Part shown: positions 9,446-18,058 of the stretch, one piece after another
Numbering within the stretch: the first letter of the stretch is position 1
Layout of the letters: every line of letters starts with the position of its first letter
Source: Evansella tamaricis
Lineage (GTDB): Bacteria > Bacillota > Bacilli > Bacillales > Salisediminibacteriaceae
Assembly: GCF_019042215.1 (NCBI RefSeq)
Contig: NZ_JAHQCS010000184.1
Coordinates: 36,099 to 100,098, forward strand
Length of the DNA stretch: 64,000 nt
Direction: 5' to 3'
The notes under the pieces: generated by a model
The model's database searches: none
Seen by the model: only the letters and a program-made list of their open reading frames with translations
Told to the model about the DNA's origin: nothing
Translations under genes and position numbers: made by a program

Positions 9446-9748
9446 TTACTTTCTCATTTTAAATGCAACATTTAATTGACCACGTAACATCTTATCACGA
9501 ATATCGGTTTTCTTAAGTTTTCTCATTTCTTCTCGTCGTATTTCAAAAGTTTGCATACCATCTTCTATTTTATTGGCAATTTCCACTAGCCTTTCCACAT
9601 CATGAAAGGAATATTTTCTCGTTCCACCTTTACTTCTCTCAGGGAAGATTAACTTTCTTTCTTCATAATAGCGTATTTTCCGTTCTGATAAACCAGTAAG
9701 TTCACTTGCAATTCCAATACCAATCACTTTCTTATCTTTATATGACAA
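9446..9748 (-). CDS. tnrA: MerR-family nitrogen regulator TnrA
   Basis: TnrA turns nitrogen-scavenging genes on and others off when nitrogen is limiting; feedback-inhibited glutamine synthetase binds its C-terminus and silences it. The N-terminal MerR helix-turn-helix [22 protein letters not shown] is nearly that of B. subtilis TnrA. The short C-terminal tail [14 protein letters not shown] corresponds to the glutamine-synthetase-binding end MLEGQLNAHF. At 100 residues it is TnrA-sized, not GlnR-sized (about 135). The start is TTG at 9748 after AGGGATT. A TnrA box sits at about -50 of its promoter, as in autoactivated B. subtilis tnrA. It is monocistronic; no glnRA is nearby. Confidence 0.92.
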   Translation of the reverse strand: MSYKDKKVIGIGIASELTGLSERKIRYYEERKLIFPERSKGGTRKYSFHDVERLVEIANKIEDGMQTFEIRREEMRKLKKTDIRDKMLRGQLNVAFKMRK

Positions 9749-9795
9749 TAGGAATCCCTACCTTCAATTATTGATTTACGATTTAGTTAATCAAT

Positions 9796-9847
9796 ACTAT
9801 ACCACGTGTTAGTAAGATTGTTTGGGATTTTGTCAGATTATCTCACA
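9796..9847 (-). promoter_or_regulatory. tnrA promoter with TnrA/GlnR box
   Basis: On the minus strand TGTGAGATAATCTGACA (9847 to 9831) matches TGTNA-N7-TNACA without mismatch. The -10 TATAGT is at 9801-9796, with only a poor -35. The box centre falls near -49/-50 of the predicted start, the position used by TnrA as an activator. A weak -35 is expected for an activator-dependent promoter. Confidence 0.85.
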
Positions 9848-9906
9848 TATCTTTATGGTATGTTTCATCTCATAAACTTCTGTATAGAAGGATTGGTAGT
9901 GTGAGA

Positions 9907-10731
9907 TTACTTTCGATTATATTGTTGTTCTATCAAAGATTTTAGTTCTGAAATGTCCCGTCTTAGTTCCATAATCTCTTTTTTTGTACTTTCCTTTTCC
10001 TCTACTGCTTCTGTTTTTTCCACATTATTAACAATAACACCTATAAAAAGGTTAAAAATAACGAAGGTTCCAACGAGAACAAAGGCTACGAAATAAACCC
10101 AAGACCATGGAAGTTGTTCAAAGATCGGACGCATCACCTGACTAGCCCAGGATTCTAATGTAACAACTTGAAAGAGTGTTAATAAAGAGAGTTGTAAGGA
10201 ACCGAAAAACTCTGGAGCAACTTCCCGAAACAGCATTGTTCCTGTTACGGCAAAAATATAAAAAATAATGCTCATTAGAAGCATAATGTTTCCTAAGGCT
10301 GGGATAGTCATTAATAAGGCATCCACTAACCGGCGGAGAGAAGGAATGACAGAAATGGCCCGGAATACACGGAGAACCCTTAAAATTCTTAGTACGGTAA
10401 TAAAGTGGGCACCAGCAAATATGTGACCAAGGGATACGATTAATACATCAAACCAATTCCAAGGACTTTTAAAAAAGTCTTTTAACCGTGAGGAAGCAAG
10501 TAATCGTAGTGCAATTTCAATTGTAAAGATCCATAGGAGGGCTAAGTCAATTCGAAAGAAAATCATTTTATTGTCATCGTAAATATGTGGATACGTTTCA
10601 ATTCCTACGACGAGGGCGTTAAATAAAATTAATATAATAATGGTTCTAGAAAAATAACGATGATCTACAATAGTTCCTATCCTTTTTTTCCATTCTGGCA
10701 TAGAAGTTGAGTTGTTTGTGTTGTTTAACAT
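9907..10731 (-). CDS. Voltage-gated sodium channel, NaChBac family
   Basis: A single-domain six-helix channel of 274 residues, the same length as NaChBac of B. halodurans and very similar along its course. The voltage sensor S4 is TVLRILRVLRVFRAISVIPS with repeated arginines. The selectivity filter is TLESWAS, near residue 190, which in NaChBac selects Na+. S6 is FNLFIGVIVNNVEK and the C-terminus forms a charged coiled coil (KKEIMELRRDISELKSLIEQQ) that assembles the tetramer. In alkaliphiles NaChBac homologues bring Na+ back into the cell for pH homeostasis and motility. The ribosome site TTGGAGG precedes the ATG. It stands alone between tnrA and an oxidoreductase gene. Confidence 0.97.
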   Translation of the reverse strand: MLNNTNNSTSMPEWKKRIGTIVDHRYFSRTIIILILFNALVVGIETYPHIYDDNKMIFFRIDLALLWIFTIEIALRLLASSRLKDFFKSPWNWFDVLIVSLGHIFAGAHFITVLRILRVLRVFRAISVIPSLRRLVDALLMTIPALGNIMLLMSIIFYIFAVTGTMLFREVAPEFFGSLQLSLLTLFQVVTLESWASQVMRPIFEQLPWSWVYFVAFVLVGTFVIFNLFIGVIVNNVEKTEAVEEKESTKKEIMELRRDISELKSLIEQQYNRK

Positions 10732-10804
10732 GTATAAGCCTCCAAAACAAAAAATACAATATTATTCTACTAGAAAGTTTTAAAATAAGAAACAATAAAA
10801 AGGA

Positions 10805-10833
10805 AAACCTCCGTAATTTAACAACGGAGGTTT
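10805..10833 (-). terminator. Terminator of the FAD oxidoreductase gene
   Basis: AAACCTCCGT and its complement with a 9-nt loop lie 13 bp past the stop at 10846. On the minus strand the stem is followed by TTCCTTTTT. Confidence 0.8.
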
Positions 10834-10845
10834 ATGGATATGGAA

Positions 10846-12159
10846 TTATGCCCCTTTTTGATCCGCAGATTTTTTTAAGATTCTTTGACTTACTTGGTAT
10901 GCACTGGAAAATGAGAGTTCTGATAACTGCCCTTCCCCTTGGCACCAATCTCCGGCAAAGTAAGTGTTGGAGATTTTCGAGAACGAAGTAGGTAAACCAC
11001 GCTGGTGCATCGTCCACTTAATCGCTTGTACTACAGCAACTTTTGACACTCTTGGTATCACAAGTTGTTTTCTCCAACCTTCGAAGTGTTTATCGTAAAA
11101 GGCTTCAATTTCCCCTTTTAGTCTTTCATGTGCTTTAGGATCGTGAATATCATTTGATCTTAAATATGCAACAGCCTGTAACAATTGCCCTCCTGGTGGT
11201 GCGGCTTCCATATCGTAATAAGAAATATCAGAAATGAAAATCTGCCGGTCTCTATCAAAAATATATGTATAAGGAGACTCAATCCGTTTCCTTAAACCGA
11301 TATCATAGAACATAACATACGTGGGTTCATAATCCGAATAGCTTTCCAAATCCGATTCAATGACGGTCCCTTGGAAGAGCGTTCTTAATTCCTCTGGAGG
11401 AATTGCGAAGATAAAATGCTCTGCATAAAACGTGTTCTTTTTTGTATGAACTTCTCTTACTTTTTCATTTTCAACTGTAATTCGTTCCACTGCAGTCTTC
11501 GTAATGATCTCACCGTTGTTTTTTTCGATGACGTTAACAAATTGTTCCACAAGCTTATTCCACCCACCTTGAATATAACTTACTGGAATATTTGTTTTAA
11601 ACAATCTCCGGTAATAACCAAAGAAAACATCGGAAGGTATTTTTTCTGGTTCACCGGTGAAAAAATTCGACGATGCTAAGTTTAGCATCATTTCTTTAAC
11701 GGCAGGACTTACTTTCTTACGATCAAGCCATTGCTGGATAGAAACGTTAGGGTCGCCCTTTTCAAATCCTAACATTGTAAACAAAATATGATAGGCGAAA
11801 CGGAATTTATCCATTCCCTTTAATAGTTTGGTCTGCAGTAGACCACCGATGTTGGATGGGACGACAGATACGTCTTCCCCTAAATCATATTTCGCTTTCA
11901 TCTGTGTAAAATCAGACCAGTACAATTTTAAACCGAGATCACGTTCCATGGTTGTTAAATAGGATTGATCTCGGCCGTAGATGGCATGGGCTCCAAAGTT
12001 AAATTGGAATCCTTTCATATTTATAGTCATGGCACGTCCGCCAAGTTTTCCACGTTCAATAAGTGCTACTTTTTTACCATGGTGAGCCAGGGAAGCAGCA
12101 GCAGATAAACCGGCTAAGCCACCACCGACGATGACAACGTCGTATTGGCTTTTTTTCAT
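10846..12159 (-). CDS. FAD-dependent amine-oxidase/desaturase-like oxidoreductase
   Basis: The 437-residue product starts with the Rossmann dinucleotide motif VVIVGGGLAGLSAAASLAHHG and the second motif RGKLGGRAMTINMKGFQFNFGAHAIY. It ends with an FAD-contact stretch NTYFAGDWCQGEGQLSELSFSSAYQ. This layout belongs to the amine oxidase/phytoene desaturase/protoporphyrinogen oxidase superfamily, but the substrate is unclear. It is only distantly like the carotenoid enzymes at 22-28 kb and lacks their GxxxHPGxG end motif. No signal peptide, so it is cytoplasmic or membrane-attached. It has its own ribosome site (AGGAGG) and terminator and is the only gene of its unit. Confidence 0.85.
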   Translation of the reverse strand: MKKSQYDVVIVGGGLAGLSAAASLAHHGKKVALIERGKLGGRAMTINMKGFQFNFGAHAIYGRDQSYLTTMERDLGLKLYWSDFTQMKAKYDLGEDVSVVPSNIGGLLQTKLLKGMDKFRFAYHILFTMLGFEKGDPNVSIQQWLDRKKVSPAVKEMMLNLASSNFFTGEPEKIPSDVFFGYYRRLFKTNIPVSYIQGGWNKLVEQFVNVIEKNNGEIITKTAVERITVENEKVREVHTKKNTFYAEHFIFAIPPEELRTLFQGTVIESDLESYSDYEPTYVMFYDIGLRKRIESPYTYIFDRDRQIFISDISYYDMEAAPPGGQLLQAVAYLRSNDIHDPKAHERLKGEIEAFYDKHFEGWRKQLVIPRVSKVAVVQAIKWTMHQRGLPTSFSKISNTYFAGDWCQGEGQLSELSFSSAYQVSQRILKKSADQKGA

Positions 12160-12293
12160 ACTTCATACCTCCTAATCAGGAAAAACCATTTGCAAGTACT
12201 TTGATATAACTAAACACTGCAACAATATTGCTTTCATTATAGCTTATTATGAAAGTGATTGGAAGGTATCAATTAAAGGGGGAATGACGAATA

Positions 12294-13121
12294 TTACTTC
12301 GTGTATATATTCTGACTTCCAAGCTCTTTTGATTTTTCCCAAGCAGCGAGGATGCAAGATAATAAAGCGTCTTGGACATTGTGCTCTGATAAAACATTAA
12401 ATCCCGCTTCGGTTGTTCCCCCTGGACTCATAATTTGCTGATATAAGTCCTTAGGGTGCTCGTCACTTTGCTGCACTCGTTGACTAGCCCCTAAGAGTGT
12501 TTGGGACACAAGTATTTTTGCTAACTCTGGTTCAATGCCCATCTTTATTGCAGCCATTTCCATAGATTCCATTAAATAATAGATGTAAGCAGGACCTGTA
12601 CCTACTAACGCTGTCATGGCATCCATCTGATCCTCAGGTACTTCTGCCGTTTCACCGATGTATTGAAAGAGGGTTCGCACCTCTTCACGGATTTGATAAG
12701 GGACATGTTGACCGTAGCAAAGTGTCGTCATAGATGCAGCAACAGAAGCAGATGTATTAGGCATGGAGCGAATTACTGGGATTTCTGTCACTAATTCTTC
12801 TTCTATCGATCTTGTAGTAACACCCGCCATGACCGAAACAATTGGCGTATTATTTGTGAAATAAGGTTTAAATGGTTTAATAGCTACCCGCCAGTCCTTC
12901 GGTTTACATCCTAGTATGACGAGTGTTCCTGGTGCCAATAACTCGTCAGTATTTCTTGTTGTTTTAATTCCGTACGTATTTTTTAATTCTTTCAGTCGAT
13001 CGTCATTTGACCGATTAGTAATAGTAAGCTGTTCCCCTTTTAAGTGACCATTTTTAAGCCAACCTTTTAGGAGTGCTTCAGCCATATTTCCTGCCCCAAT
13101 CATACTTACACGTAACTTCAT
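12294..13121 (-). CDS. proI: Pyrroline-5-carboxylate reductase (ProI type)
   Basis: This enzyme makes L-proline from 1-pyrroline-5-carboxylate with NAD(P)H. The N-terminus MKLRVSMIGAGNMAEALLKG is the dinucleotide-binding fold. Next come ILGCKPKDW, VSVMAGVTTRSIE and the family signature GPAYIYYLMESMEMAAIKMG, with SPGGTTEAGFNVL near the end. I start at the ATG at 13121 with AAGGGG upstream; the GTG ten codons earlier has no ribosome site. Length 275 residues is normal. The gene is divergent from yqjQ; in B. subtilis proI (yqjO) lies near yqjQ as well, so it is named proI and not proG or proH. Confidence 0.92.
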   Translation of the reverse strand: MKLRVSMIGAGNMAEALLKGWLKNGHLKGEQLTITNRSNDDRLKELKNTYGIKTTRNTDELLAPGTLVILGCKPKDWRVAIKPFKPYFTNNTPIVSVMAGVTTRSIEEELVTEIPVIRSMPNTSASVAASMTTLCYGQHVPYQIREEVRTLFQYIGETAEVPEDQMDAMTALVGTGPAYIYYLMESMEMAAIKMGIEPELAKILVSQTLLGASQRVQQSDEHPKDLYQQIMSPGGTTEAGFNVLSEHNVQDALLSCILAAWEKSKELGSQNIYTK

Positions 13122-13305
13122 GGTGCTTAATCCCCTTTCTTTACTGCTCACTTATCTGCGTTAATTTAATAAATTGTTCCTAATTATGAGTTGCATTGAC
13201 GCATATGTCAATATATATTTAAAAATTAGCTAAATTTCGAGGTGTTTTTTTTAGATTCAAGTATAATAAGTAGCATAGACTTATGTGTTGGAAAGGAAGG
13301 TTACT

Positions 13306-14094
13306 ATGTGGACATGGGATGGAAAACATATTGTCATAACAGGTGCATCCAGTGGAATAGGGGAATGGATTGCGCGGGAAGTGGCAGGACGTGGTGGTAC
13401 TCCAATTATGCTGGCAAGGTCTTATGAAAAATTAAGTCAAACAGCCACAGAGATTGAAAGGGATACCGGGATAGTTCCCATTGTATTTGCACTGGACATA
13501 ACAGATGCGGAACAAGTGGAAAGGATTTTTCAAAAAATACATACTATTGGGGAAATCCATGGTTTAATTAATAATGCGGGATTTGCTATTTTTGAATATG
13601 TTCAAGATGCTTCCTTAGATCAGATTAAATCGATGTTTGATGTTAATGTATTTGGGGCGGTGGCTTGTACGAAAGAGGTACTTCCATCCATGCACAGGAA
13701 TGGAACGGGTCATATTGTTTTTATCGCTTCCCAAGCAGGGAAGTTGGCTACTCCCAAATCAAGTGGCTACTCTGCTACTAAGCATGCTATTTTAGGATTT
13801 GCTAACAGCTTGCGTTTGGAGTTGGCCGGTAGCGGAATTCATGTGAGTTCTGTTAATCCCGGTCCTGTTCGTACGCCATTTTTTGATCTTGCAGATCAAT
13901 CTGGAGAATATCAAAAAAATGTGGAGCGATACATGTTAGACGCAGAAGATGTTGCAAGAAAAACAGTGAATTTATTTGAAAAGCCAAAGCGAGAACTTAA
14001 TCTTCCAGGATGGATGAGTATGGGGACAAAATTATATCAGTTGTTTCCCGGTTTGGTGGAAGCGGTGGCAGGTAAACAATTCAGAAAGAAATAG
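13306..14094 (+). CDS. yqjQ: Short-chain dehydrogenase/reductase, YqjQ type
   Basis: An NAD(P)-dependent oxidoreductase of 262 residues with unknown substrate. The cofactor motif VITGASSGIGEWIAREVAG is followed by LINNAGFAIF, the catalytic Ser in HIVFIASQAGK, and Tyr-Lys in GYSATKHAILGFANSLRLEL, then VNPGPVRTPFF. There is no signal peptide. The start is the ATG at 13306 behind GAAAGGAAGG; the longer frame from 13285 or 13242 lacks a ribosome site. It sits divergent from proI and ends 16 bp before a hairpin shared with the convergent transsulfuration gene. Confidence 0.88.
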   Translation: MWTWDGKHIVITGASSGIGEWIAREVAGRGGTPIMLARSYEKLSQTATEIERDTGIVPIVFALDITDAEQVERIFQKIHTIGEIHGLINNAGFAIFEYVQDASLDQIKSMFDVNVFGAVACTKEVLPSMHRNGTGHIVFIASQAGKLATPKSSGYSATKHAILGFANSLRLELAGSGIHVSSVNPGPVRTPFFDLADQSGEYQKNVERYMLDAEDVARKTVNLFEKPKRELNLPGWMSMGTKLYQLFPGLVEAVAGKQFRKK

Positions 14095-14110
14095 TAGCCG
14101 TAATAATACG

Positions 14111-14136
14111 GGCTGGGACACAACTATGTCCCAGCC
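14111..14136. terminator. Bidirectional hairpin, GGCTGGGACA family
   Basis: GGCTGGGACA, a 6-nt loop and TGTCCCAGCC separate the convergent yqjQ and transsulfuration genes. It is the shortest of three related hairpins (others at 7762 and 22541). Confidence 0.8.
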
Positions 14137-14150
14137 GCATGTGAGAATTT

Positions 14151-15353
14151 TTATTTATCGGTGACAAAACTTAATGCATACTCAAGGTCTTCTATGAGAT
14201 CTTCCACATTTTCAATTCCAACGGAGTAACGGACCAACCCTTCTGGAATTCCAAGTGCTGCCCGTTCATCTGGTGTATTTTCAACATGACTTGTGGTACG
14301 TGCAGGACCTACTGTAGTCTCTACAGCACCGAGATTCGCTGCCTTATTGGCATATTTTAGTTTAGGGAAGAATTCCCTGATAGAATCCAGTTCTCCTTTG
14401 ACAGAAAAGCTCAGCATTCCTCCAAAATCACGCATTTGTTTTTTTGCAATTTCATGGTTTGGATGAGATTCTAAACCTGGATAAAACACTGCTTCAATTT
14501 TATCGTGCTCTTGTAAAAAGTGTGCAATTTTATGGGCACTCTCACACTGCTGTTTTATTCTTAAATGAAGTGTTTTCATCCCACGTAAAAGTAAATAAGC
14601 AGCCATGGGATCAAGACTTGCCCCATTGATTTCCCGATAATGATATATTCTTTCCACTAATTCTTTGTTATTACTGCAGACTACCCCACCTAAAGCATCA
14701 GCGTGACCTCCAAGGAATTTCGTCGCACTGTGAATCACCAAATCTGCACCAAATTCTAATGGGTTTTGAAGGATAGGTGTAGCAAATGTGTTATCCACAA
14801 AAACAAGAGCCCCTGCACCATGTCCTGCTTTCACCATCCGCTTGAGATCAGTAATTTTAACTGTGGGATTTGTAGGTGTTTCGATATAAAGGATGTCGCA
14901 GCCCTTATTTACCTCCGCTTCAATCTCTTCATGATTTCCCGTCTCACATAAAGTGACATCAATATTTAACCTTGGCAAAAATTCAGTAAAAATCTTATTT
15001 GTTCCACCGTAAGTGTCTTTAATGGAAACAACACGATCACCAGGTACTAATACGGTGGAGAGAGCATTACTGATTGCAGCCATTCCTGTGGAAAAACTTG
15101 TCGCAGCTATCGCCCCTTCTAAGTCTTTCACTTTATCTTCAAATGCCTGAACTGTCGGATTTGTATTTCTACCATAAATATGGCCTTGTTTATTCCCAAT
15201 TGCAACTTCGAACCATTCATCAATGTCATCATATCCAAAAGATACACTGTGCACGACTGGAACTTGTGTTGCACCGTGTACTAAATATTCCTTTTCTCCA
15301 GACCAAACTGATCTGGTGCCTTTCCTTGCTTTTGTATCGCCTTCTTTTTTCAT
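14151..15353 (-). CDS. Transsulfuration PLP enzyme (cystathionine gamma-synthase/lyase family)
   Basis: A PLP-dependent enzyme of the Cys/Met-metabolism family, about 400 residues, acting in the cytoplasm. The cofactor lysine lies in HSATKFLGGHAD; earlier YGRNTNPTVQAFEDKV and TSFSTGMAAISNAL bind PLP phosphate, and VFVDNTFATPILQNPLEFGAD holds the Asp that pairs with the pyridine nitrogen. The end SVGIENVEDLIEDLEYAL is typical. Family members make or split cystathionine, or eliminate methanethiol; the sequence alone does not say which. Starts at 15362 and 15353 share one ribosome site (AAAGGGGTG); the 8-nt spacing favours 15353. No SAM riboswitch or T-box precedes it. It is monocistronic. Confidence 0.85.
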   Translation of the reverse strand: MKKEGDTKARKGTRSVWSGEKEYLVHGATQVPVVHSVSFGYDDIDEWFEVAIGNKQGHIYGRNTNPTVQAFEDKVKDLEGAIAATSFSTGMAAISNALSTVLVPGDRVVSIKDTYGGTNKIFTEFLPRLNIDVTLCETGNHEEIEAEVNKGCDILYIETPTNPTVKITDLKRMVKAGHGAGALVFVDNTFATPILQNPLEFGADLVIHSATKFLGGHADALGGVVCSNNKELVERIYHYREINGASLDPMAAYLLLRGMKTLHLRIKQQCESAHKIAHFLQEHDKIEAVFYPGLESHPNHEIAKKQMRDFGGMLSFSVKGELDSIREFFPKLKYANKAANLGAVETTVGPARTTSHVENTPDERAALGIPEGLVRYSVGIENVEDLIEDLEYALSFVTDK

Positions 15354-15555
15354 CTCATTCACCCCTTTGTGTAATACAGATATCTCTACTTATAGCCTAC
15401 TATTTTTTCTTGAAGATTCCATTCGTCAAACTGTATGAATTTTTTTCTTTTCCATTAGACAGTATGATAGTTTCCCTTCTGATCTTGCCATCCCTGAGTT
15501 TGCAACCTATGTGGACAAAAGGAAAAACCATTAATTATAAGTTATTAATTTCCTG

Positions 15556-15608
15556 TTGATAAACAGAAACAATGTAACATATAATAAAAACACTCGAACG
15601 TATGTTCT
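15556..15608 (+). promoter_or_regulatory. SOS promoter: LexA box upstream of the Y-family polymerase
   Basis: TTGATA (15556-15561), 18 bp, TATAAT (15580-15585) form a promoter. CGAACGTATGTTCT (15595-15608) sits across the expected start point and fits the Bacillus LexA box CGAACN4GTTCG except for the last base. LexA (DinR) would block transcription until DNA damage. Confidence 0.85.
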
Positions 15609-15626
15609 TTTATTAGGGGTGGTAAA

Positions 15627-16895
15627 ATGGATGTGGATTATGGCTCTTTTCCTAAACGGACGATCCTATGTATAGATATGAAAAGCTTTTACGCCAGCTG
15701 CGCAGCAGTTGCATTAGGATTAGACCCCCTAACCTGTCATCTTGGTGTCGTAGGAGATAAAAACCGTGATGGAAGCGTCATTTTAGCTGCAACACCAGCG
15801 TTGAAACGGGATTTTGGCATTAAAACTGGAAACAGGCTATTCGAAGTACCGAAGGATTCTCGAATTCAATTAGTGAATGCAACGATGGCCACCTATTTAA
15901 ATATTTCTGTCCAAGTAACGGAACTGTTTCATCATTATGTTCCGATGGAGGCAATTCATACTTACAGTGTAGATGAAAGTTTCTTGGATATTGGGGGGAC
16001 AGAACGACTATGGGGAAATGAGTGGGAGTTCGCCAGACAAATTCAAAAAGATCTATACAAACATTTTGGACTATCCTGTGCCATTGGGATTGGTCCAAAC
16101 ATGCTCCTTTCTAAAGTTTGTTTGGATATTGAAGCAAAAAAGCAAAAAAGCGGGATTGCCAAATGGGGGTATGAGGATGTGGAACAGAAGTTGTGGCCTA
16201 TCTATCCCCTCCAGCAAATGTGGGGTATTGGTTCCCGGTTAGAGAAACGACTTCATCAAATGGGGATATTTAAAGTGGGACAACTGGCAAAATACCCATT
16301 GAATAAACTGGAAAAAAAGTTTGATATAATGGGAAACCAGCTTTATTACCATGCGTGGGGAGTAGATCTTTCCGAGCTTGGTGCACCTCTTCTAGACGGA
16401 CAGATTAGCTACGGAAAAAGTCAGATATTAATGCGCGACTATGACAATCCTGTTCAAGTAAAACGTGTGATATTAGAGATGTGTGAAGAGGTAGGGGCAA
16501 GAGCCCGAAAGGAACATAAAGCAGGGCAGACGATCGTTTTAGGGATTGGTTACAGTAAGGACGCTAGTCATTCCGGATTCAACCGTCAGATAACGGTTGC
16601 CGAACCTACTAATATTACATTGGAACTCTACGAAGCTTGTTTGCAGCTTTTTGAGAGGAACTATGATGGGAGTATTGTGAGGCGCATCTCTGTTGCCTTA
16701 GCGAATGTTTGTGAGGACAGTTCGATTCAATTAAACCTTTTCGATACGTCTCGCCCGAGGCAGAGAGCCCTTGGGTATGCTATGGATGAGATCCGGAGAA
16801 AACATGGTGCCAATGCCCTGCTCCGTGGTGTGTCTTATACTGAAGGGGGAACAGCTAGACATCGAAATACCCTCATTGGAGGCCATAAATTTTAA
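15627..16895 (+). CDS. uvrX: Y-family DNA polymerase, UvrX/YqjW type
   Basis: A 422-residue UmuC-like polymerase thought to copy past UV lesions. The catalytic palm shows ILCIDMKSFYASCAAV (first Asp and steric-gate region) and TYSVDESFLDIGG (catalytic Asp-Glu). The fingers carry ATPALKRDFGIKTG and the thumb has a helix-hairpin-helix in MWGIGSRLEKRLHQMGI. The C-terminal little finger includes QLNLFDTSRPRQR. B. subtilis YqjW and the SP-beta UvrX are close relatives and are LexA-controlled, matching the LexA box here. The start is at 15627 after GGGGTGG. In B. subtilis a yolD-like gene is next to yqjW; here it stands 0.8 kb away on the other strand. Confidence 0.93.
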   Translation: MDVDYGSFPKRTILCIDMKSFYASCAAVALGLDPLTCHLGVVGDKNRDGSVILAATPALKRDFGIKTGNRLFEVPKDSRIQLVNATMATYLNISVQVTELFHHYVPMEAIHTYSVDESFLDIGGTERLWGNEWEFARQIQKDLYKHFGLSCAIGIGPNMLLSKVCLDIEAKKQKSGIAKWGYEDVEQKLWPIYPLQQMWGIGSRLEKRLHQMGIFKVGQLAKYPLNKLEKKFDIMGNQLYYHAWGVDLSELGAPLLDGQISYGKSQILMRDYDNPVQVKRVILEMCEEVGARARKEHKAGQTIVLGIGYSKDASHSGFNRQITVAEPTNITLELYEACLQLFERNYDGSIVRRISVALANVCEDSSIQLNLFDTSRPRQRALGYAMDEIRRKHGANALLRGVSYTEGGTARHRNTLIGGHKF

Positions 16896-16957
16896 AAAGT
16901 TTTGTGGTTTTCCAGTGCTATAATAAACTCATCCAATGATAGAAAAGAGCGATACTC

Positions 16958-17545
16958 GTGAAGCGAATATGTTTATTGTTGCCGAACGGTTTTGAAGAAG
17001 TGGAAGCAAGTGTATTTACTGATGTTTTTGGTTGGAATCTATTAGAAGGGGACGGCACAACAAAGCTGGTAACCGTTGGGACAAGGGAACAAGTGAAGGG
17101 CACCTGGAATTTTACTGTCATTCCAGAAATGGTCATATCTGAAGTGAATACTGATGAGTTTGATGCCCTTACCGTTCCCGGTGGATTTGAGCATGCCGAT
17201 TACTATAAAGATGCTTATCGGGAAGACGTACTGACGCTAATCAGAGAGTTCCATGAAAAAGGGAAATTCATTGCTTCTATTTGTGTAGGCGCACTTCCTC
17301 TTGGGAAGAGTGGTATTTTGAAAGGGAGGAACGGAACGACCTATAACCTTAGTAGCGGACACAGACAAAATCAGCTCAGAAGTTTTGGGGTGAATGTGCT
17401 GCCGGACCAACCTGTTGTAATGGATGGGAATATCATTACTTCCCACAACCCTTCAACAGCATTTGATGTGGCATTCAAACTGCTAGAACTGTTGACTTCA
17501 AAAGAAAACTGTAATCACGTAAAAAAATTAATGGGCTTTAAGTGA
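16958..17545 (+). CDS. DJ-1/PfpI family protein
   Basis: A 195-residue class I amidotransferase-fold protein. It opens MKRICLLLPNGFEEVEASV, with the conserved Glu of the DJ-1 site, and carries the nucleophile elbow ASICVGALPLGKSG with the reactive cysteine, then DGNIITSHNPSTAFDVAFKL. Family members are deglycase-like, chaperone-like or cysteine hydrolases; nothing here fixes the activity. It is cytoplasmic. The start is a GTG with a weak ribosome site, and the polymerase stop is only 62 bp upstream, so it may be read from the SOS promoter. A large palindrome follows the stop. Confidence 0.85.
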   Translation: MKRICLLLPNGFEEVEASVFTDVFGWNLLEGDGTTKLVTVGTREQVKGTWNFTVIPEMVISEVNTDEFDALTVPGGFEHADYYKDAYREDVLTLIREFHEKGKFIASICVGALPLGKSGILKGRNGTTYNLSSGHRQNQLRSFGVNVLPDQPVVMDGNIITSHNPSTAFDVAFKLLELLTSKENCNHVKKLMGFK

Positions 17546-17566
17546 GCTAGAGCCGTGGTTTTTGAA

Positions 17567-17659
17567 ATGAAAAATGATGTGGGTGTATACAAATAAAAGG
17601 AACTGAAAAAGTTGTTTTATACTTTTTCAGTGGCCTCGTGTATACGCCACATCATTTTC
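17567..17659. repeat. 93-bp palindromic element with inner ACTGAAAAAGT hairpin
   Basis: Outer arms AAATGATGTGG..GTATAC and GTATAC..CCACATCATTT pair almost perfectly. Inside lies AAAAGGAACTGAAAAAGT and ACTTTTTCAGT (17601-17630), a hairpin repeated at 36323 and 50606. It separates the convergent DJ-1 and YolD-like genes and should stop transcription both ways. Confidence 0.8.
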
Positions 17660-17665
17660 AACAAA

Positions 17666-18025
17666 TTATAAAGACTCCTGTTCATTGGCTGTATCAATAT
17701 ATATATCCACAATTTCCTGAAATGGAATTCGGAATCTTCTGGAAGTGATGGGACATTCCAGCCAAAGTTGCCGCTCCATTTGGTCTAATTTCCGTACGAA
17801 TCCGCGAAAAGTTTCTGTTCTTCCGGCCGTTACGGTAGTGATAAGAAGGGGAGACTCCCCTTGGTAGGCCTCCGCTAATGTTCTGCTCCATTCTTCTAAA
17901 ACTTGGCCATCTATTTCAGGTGGTTTTATTTTTTGGTGTTCCTCTGAAAGTTTTTTTAACATTTGAACATGCTCTGGAAGCATCATGGAGGTCCATTTAA
18001 TTACTCCCCGATCCCGATTAGTCAT
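17666..18025 (-). CDS. YolD-like protein
   Basis: A 119-residue member of the YolD-like family (Pfam YolD). The signature DRGVIKWTSMMLPEHVQML occupies residues 5-23, and a beta-rich C-terminal half (GFVRKLDQMERQLWLECP) follows. Members are usually encoded beside Y-family polymerases (YolD-UvrX, YqjX-YqjW). A role resembling UmuD has been proposed but not proven. The ribosome site AAGGAGGG stands before the ATG and a LexA box lies 33 bp upstream of the start. Polymerase and YolD genes therefore form two separately controlled SOS units here rather than one operon. Confidence 0.9.
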   Translation of the reverse strand: MTNRDRGVIKWTSMMLPEHVQMLKKLSEEHQKIKPPEIDGQVLEEWSRTLAEAYQGESPLLITTVTAGRTETFRGFVRKLDQMERQLWLECPITSRRFRIPFQEIVDIYIDTANEQESL

Positions 18026-18058
18026 TGTTTATCCCTCCTTAAAAAAACGCAATAAATA

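Noticed and set aside
15363..15555. SAM riboswitch or T-box before the transsulfuration gene
   Set aside because: No conserved S-box core or T-box sequence is visible in the leader region.
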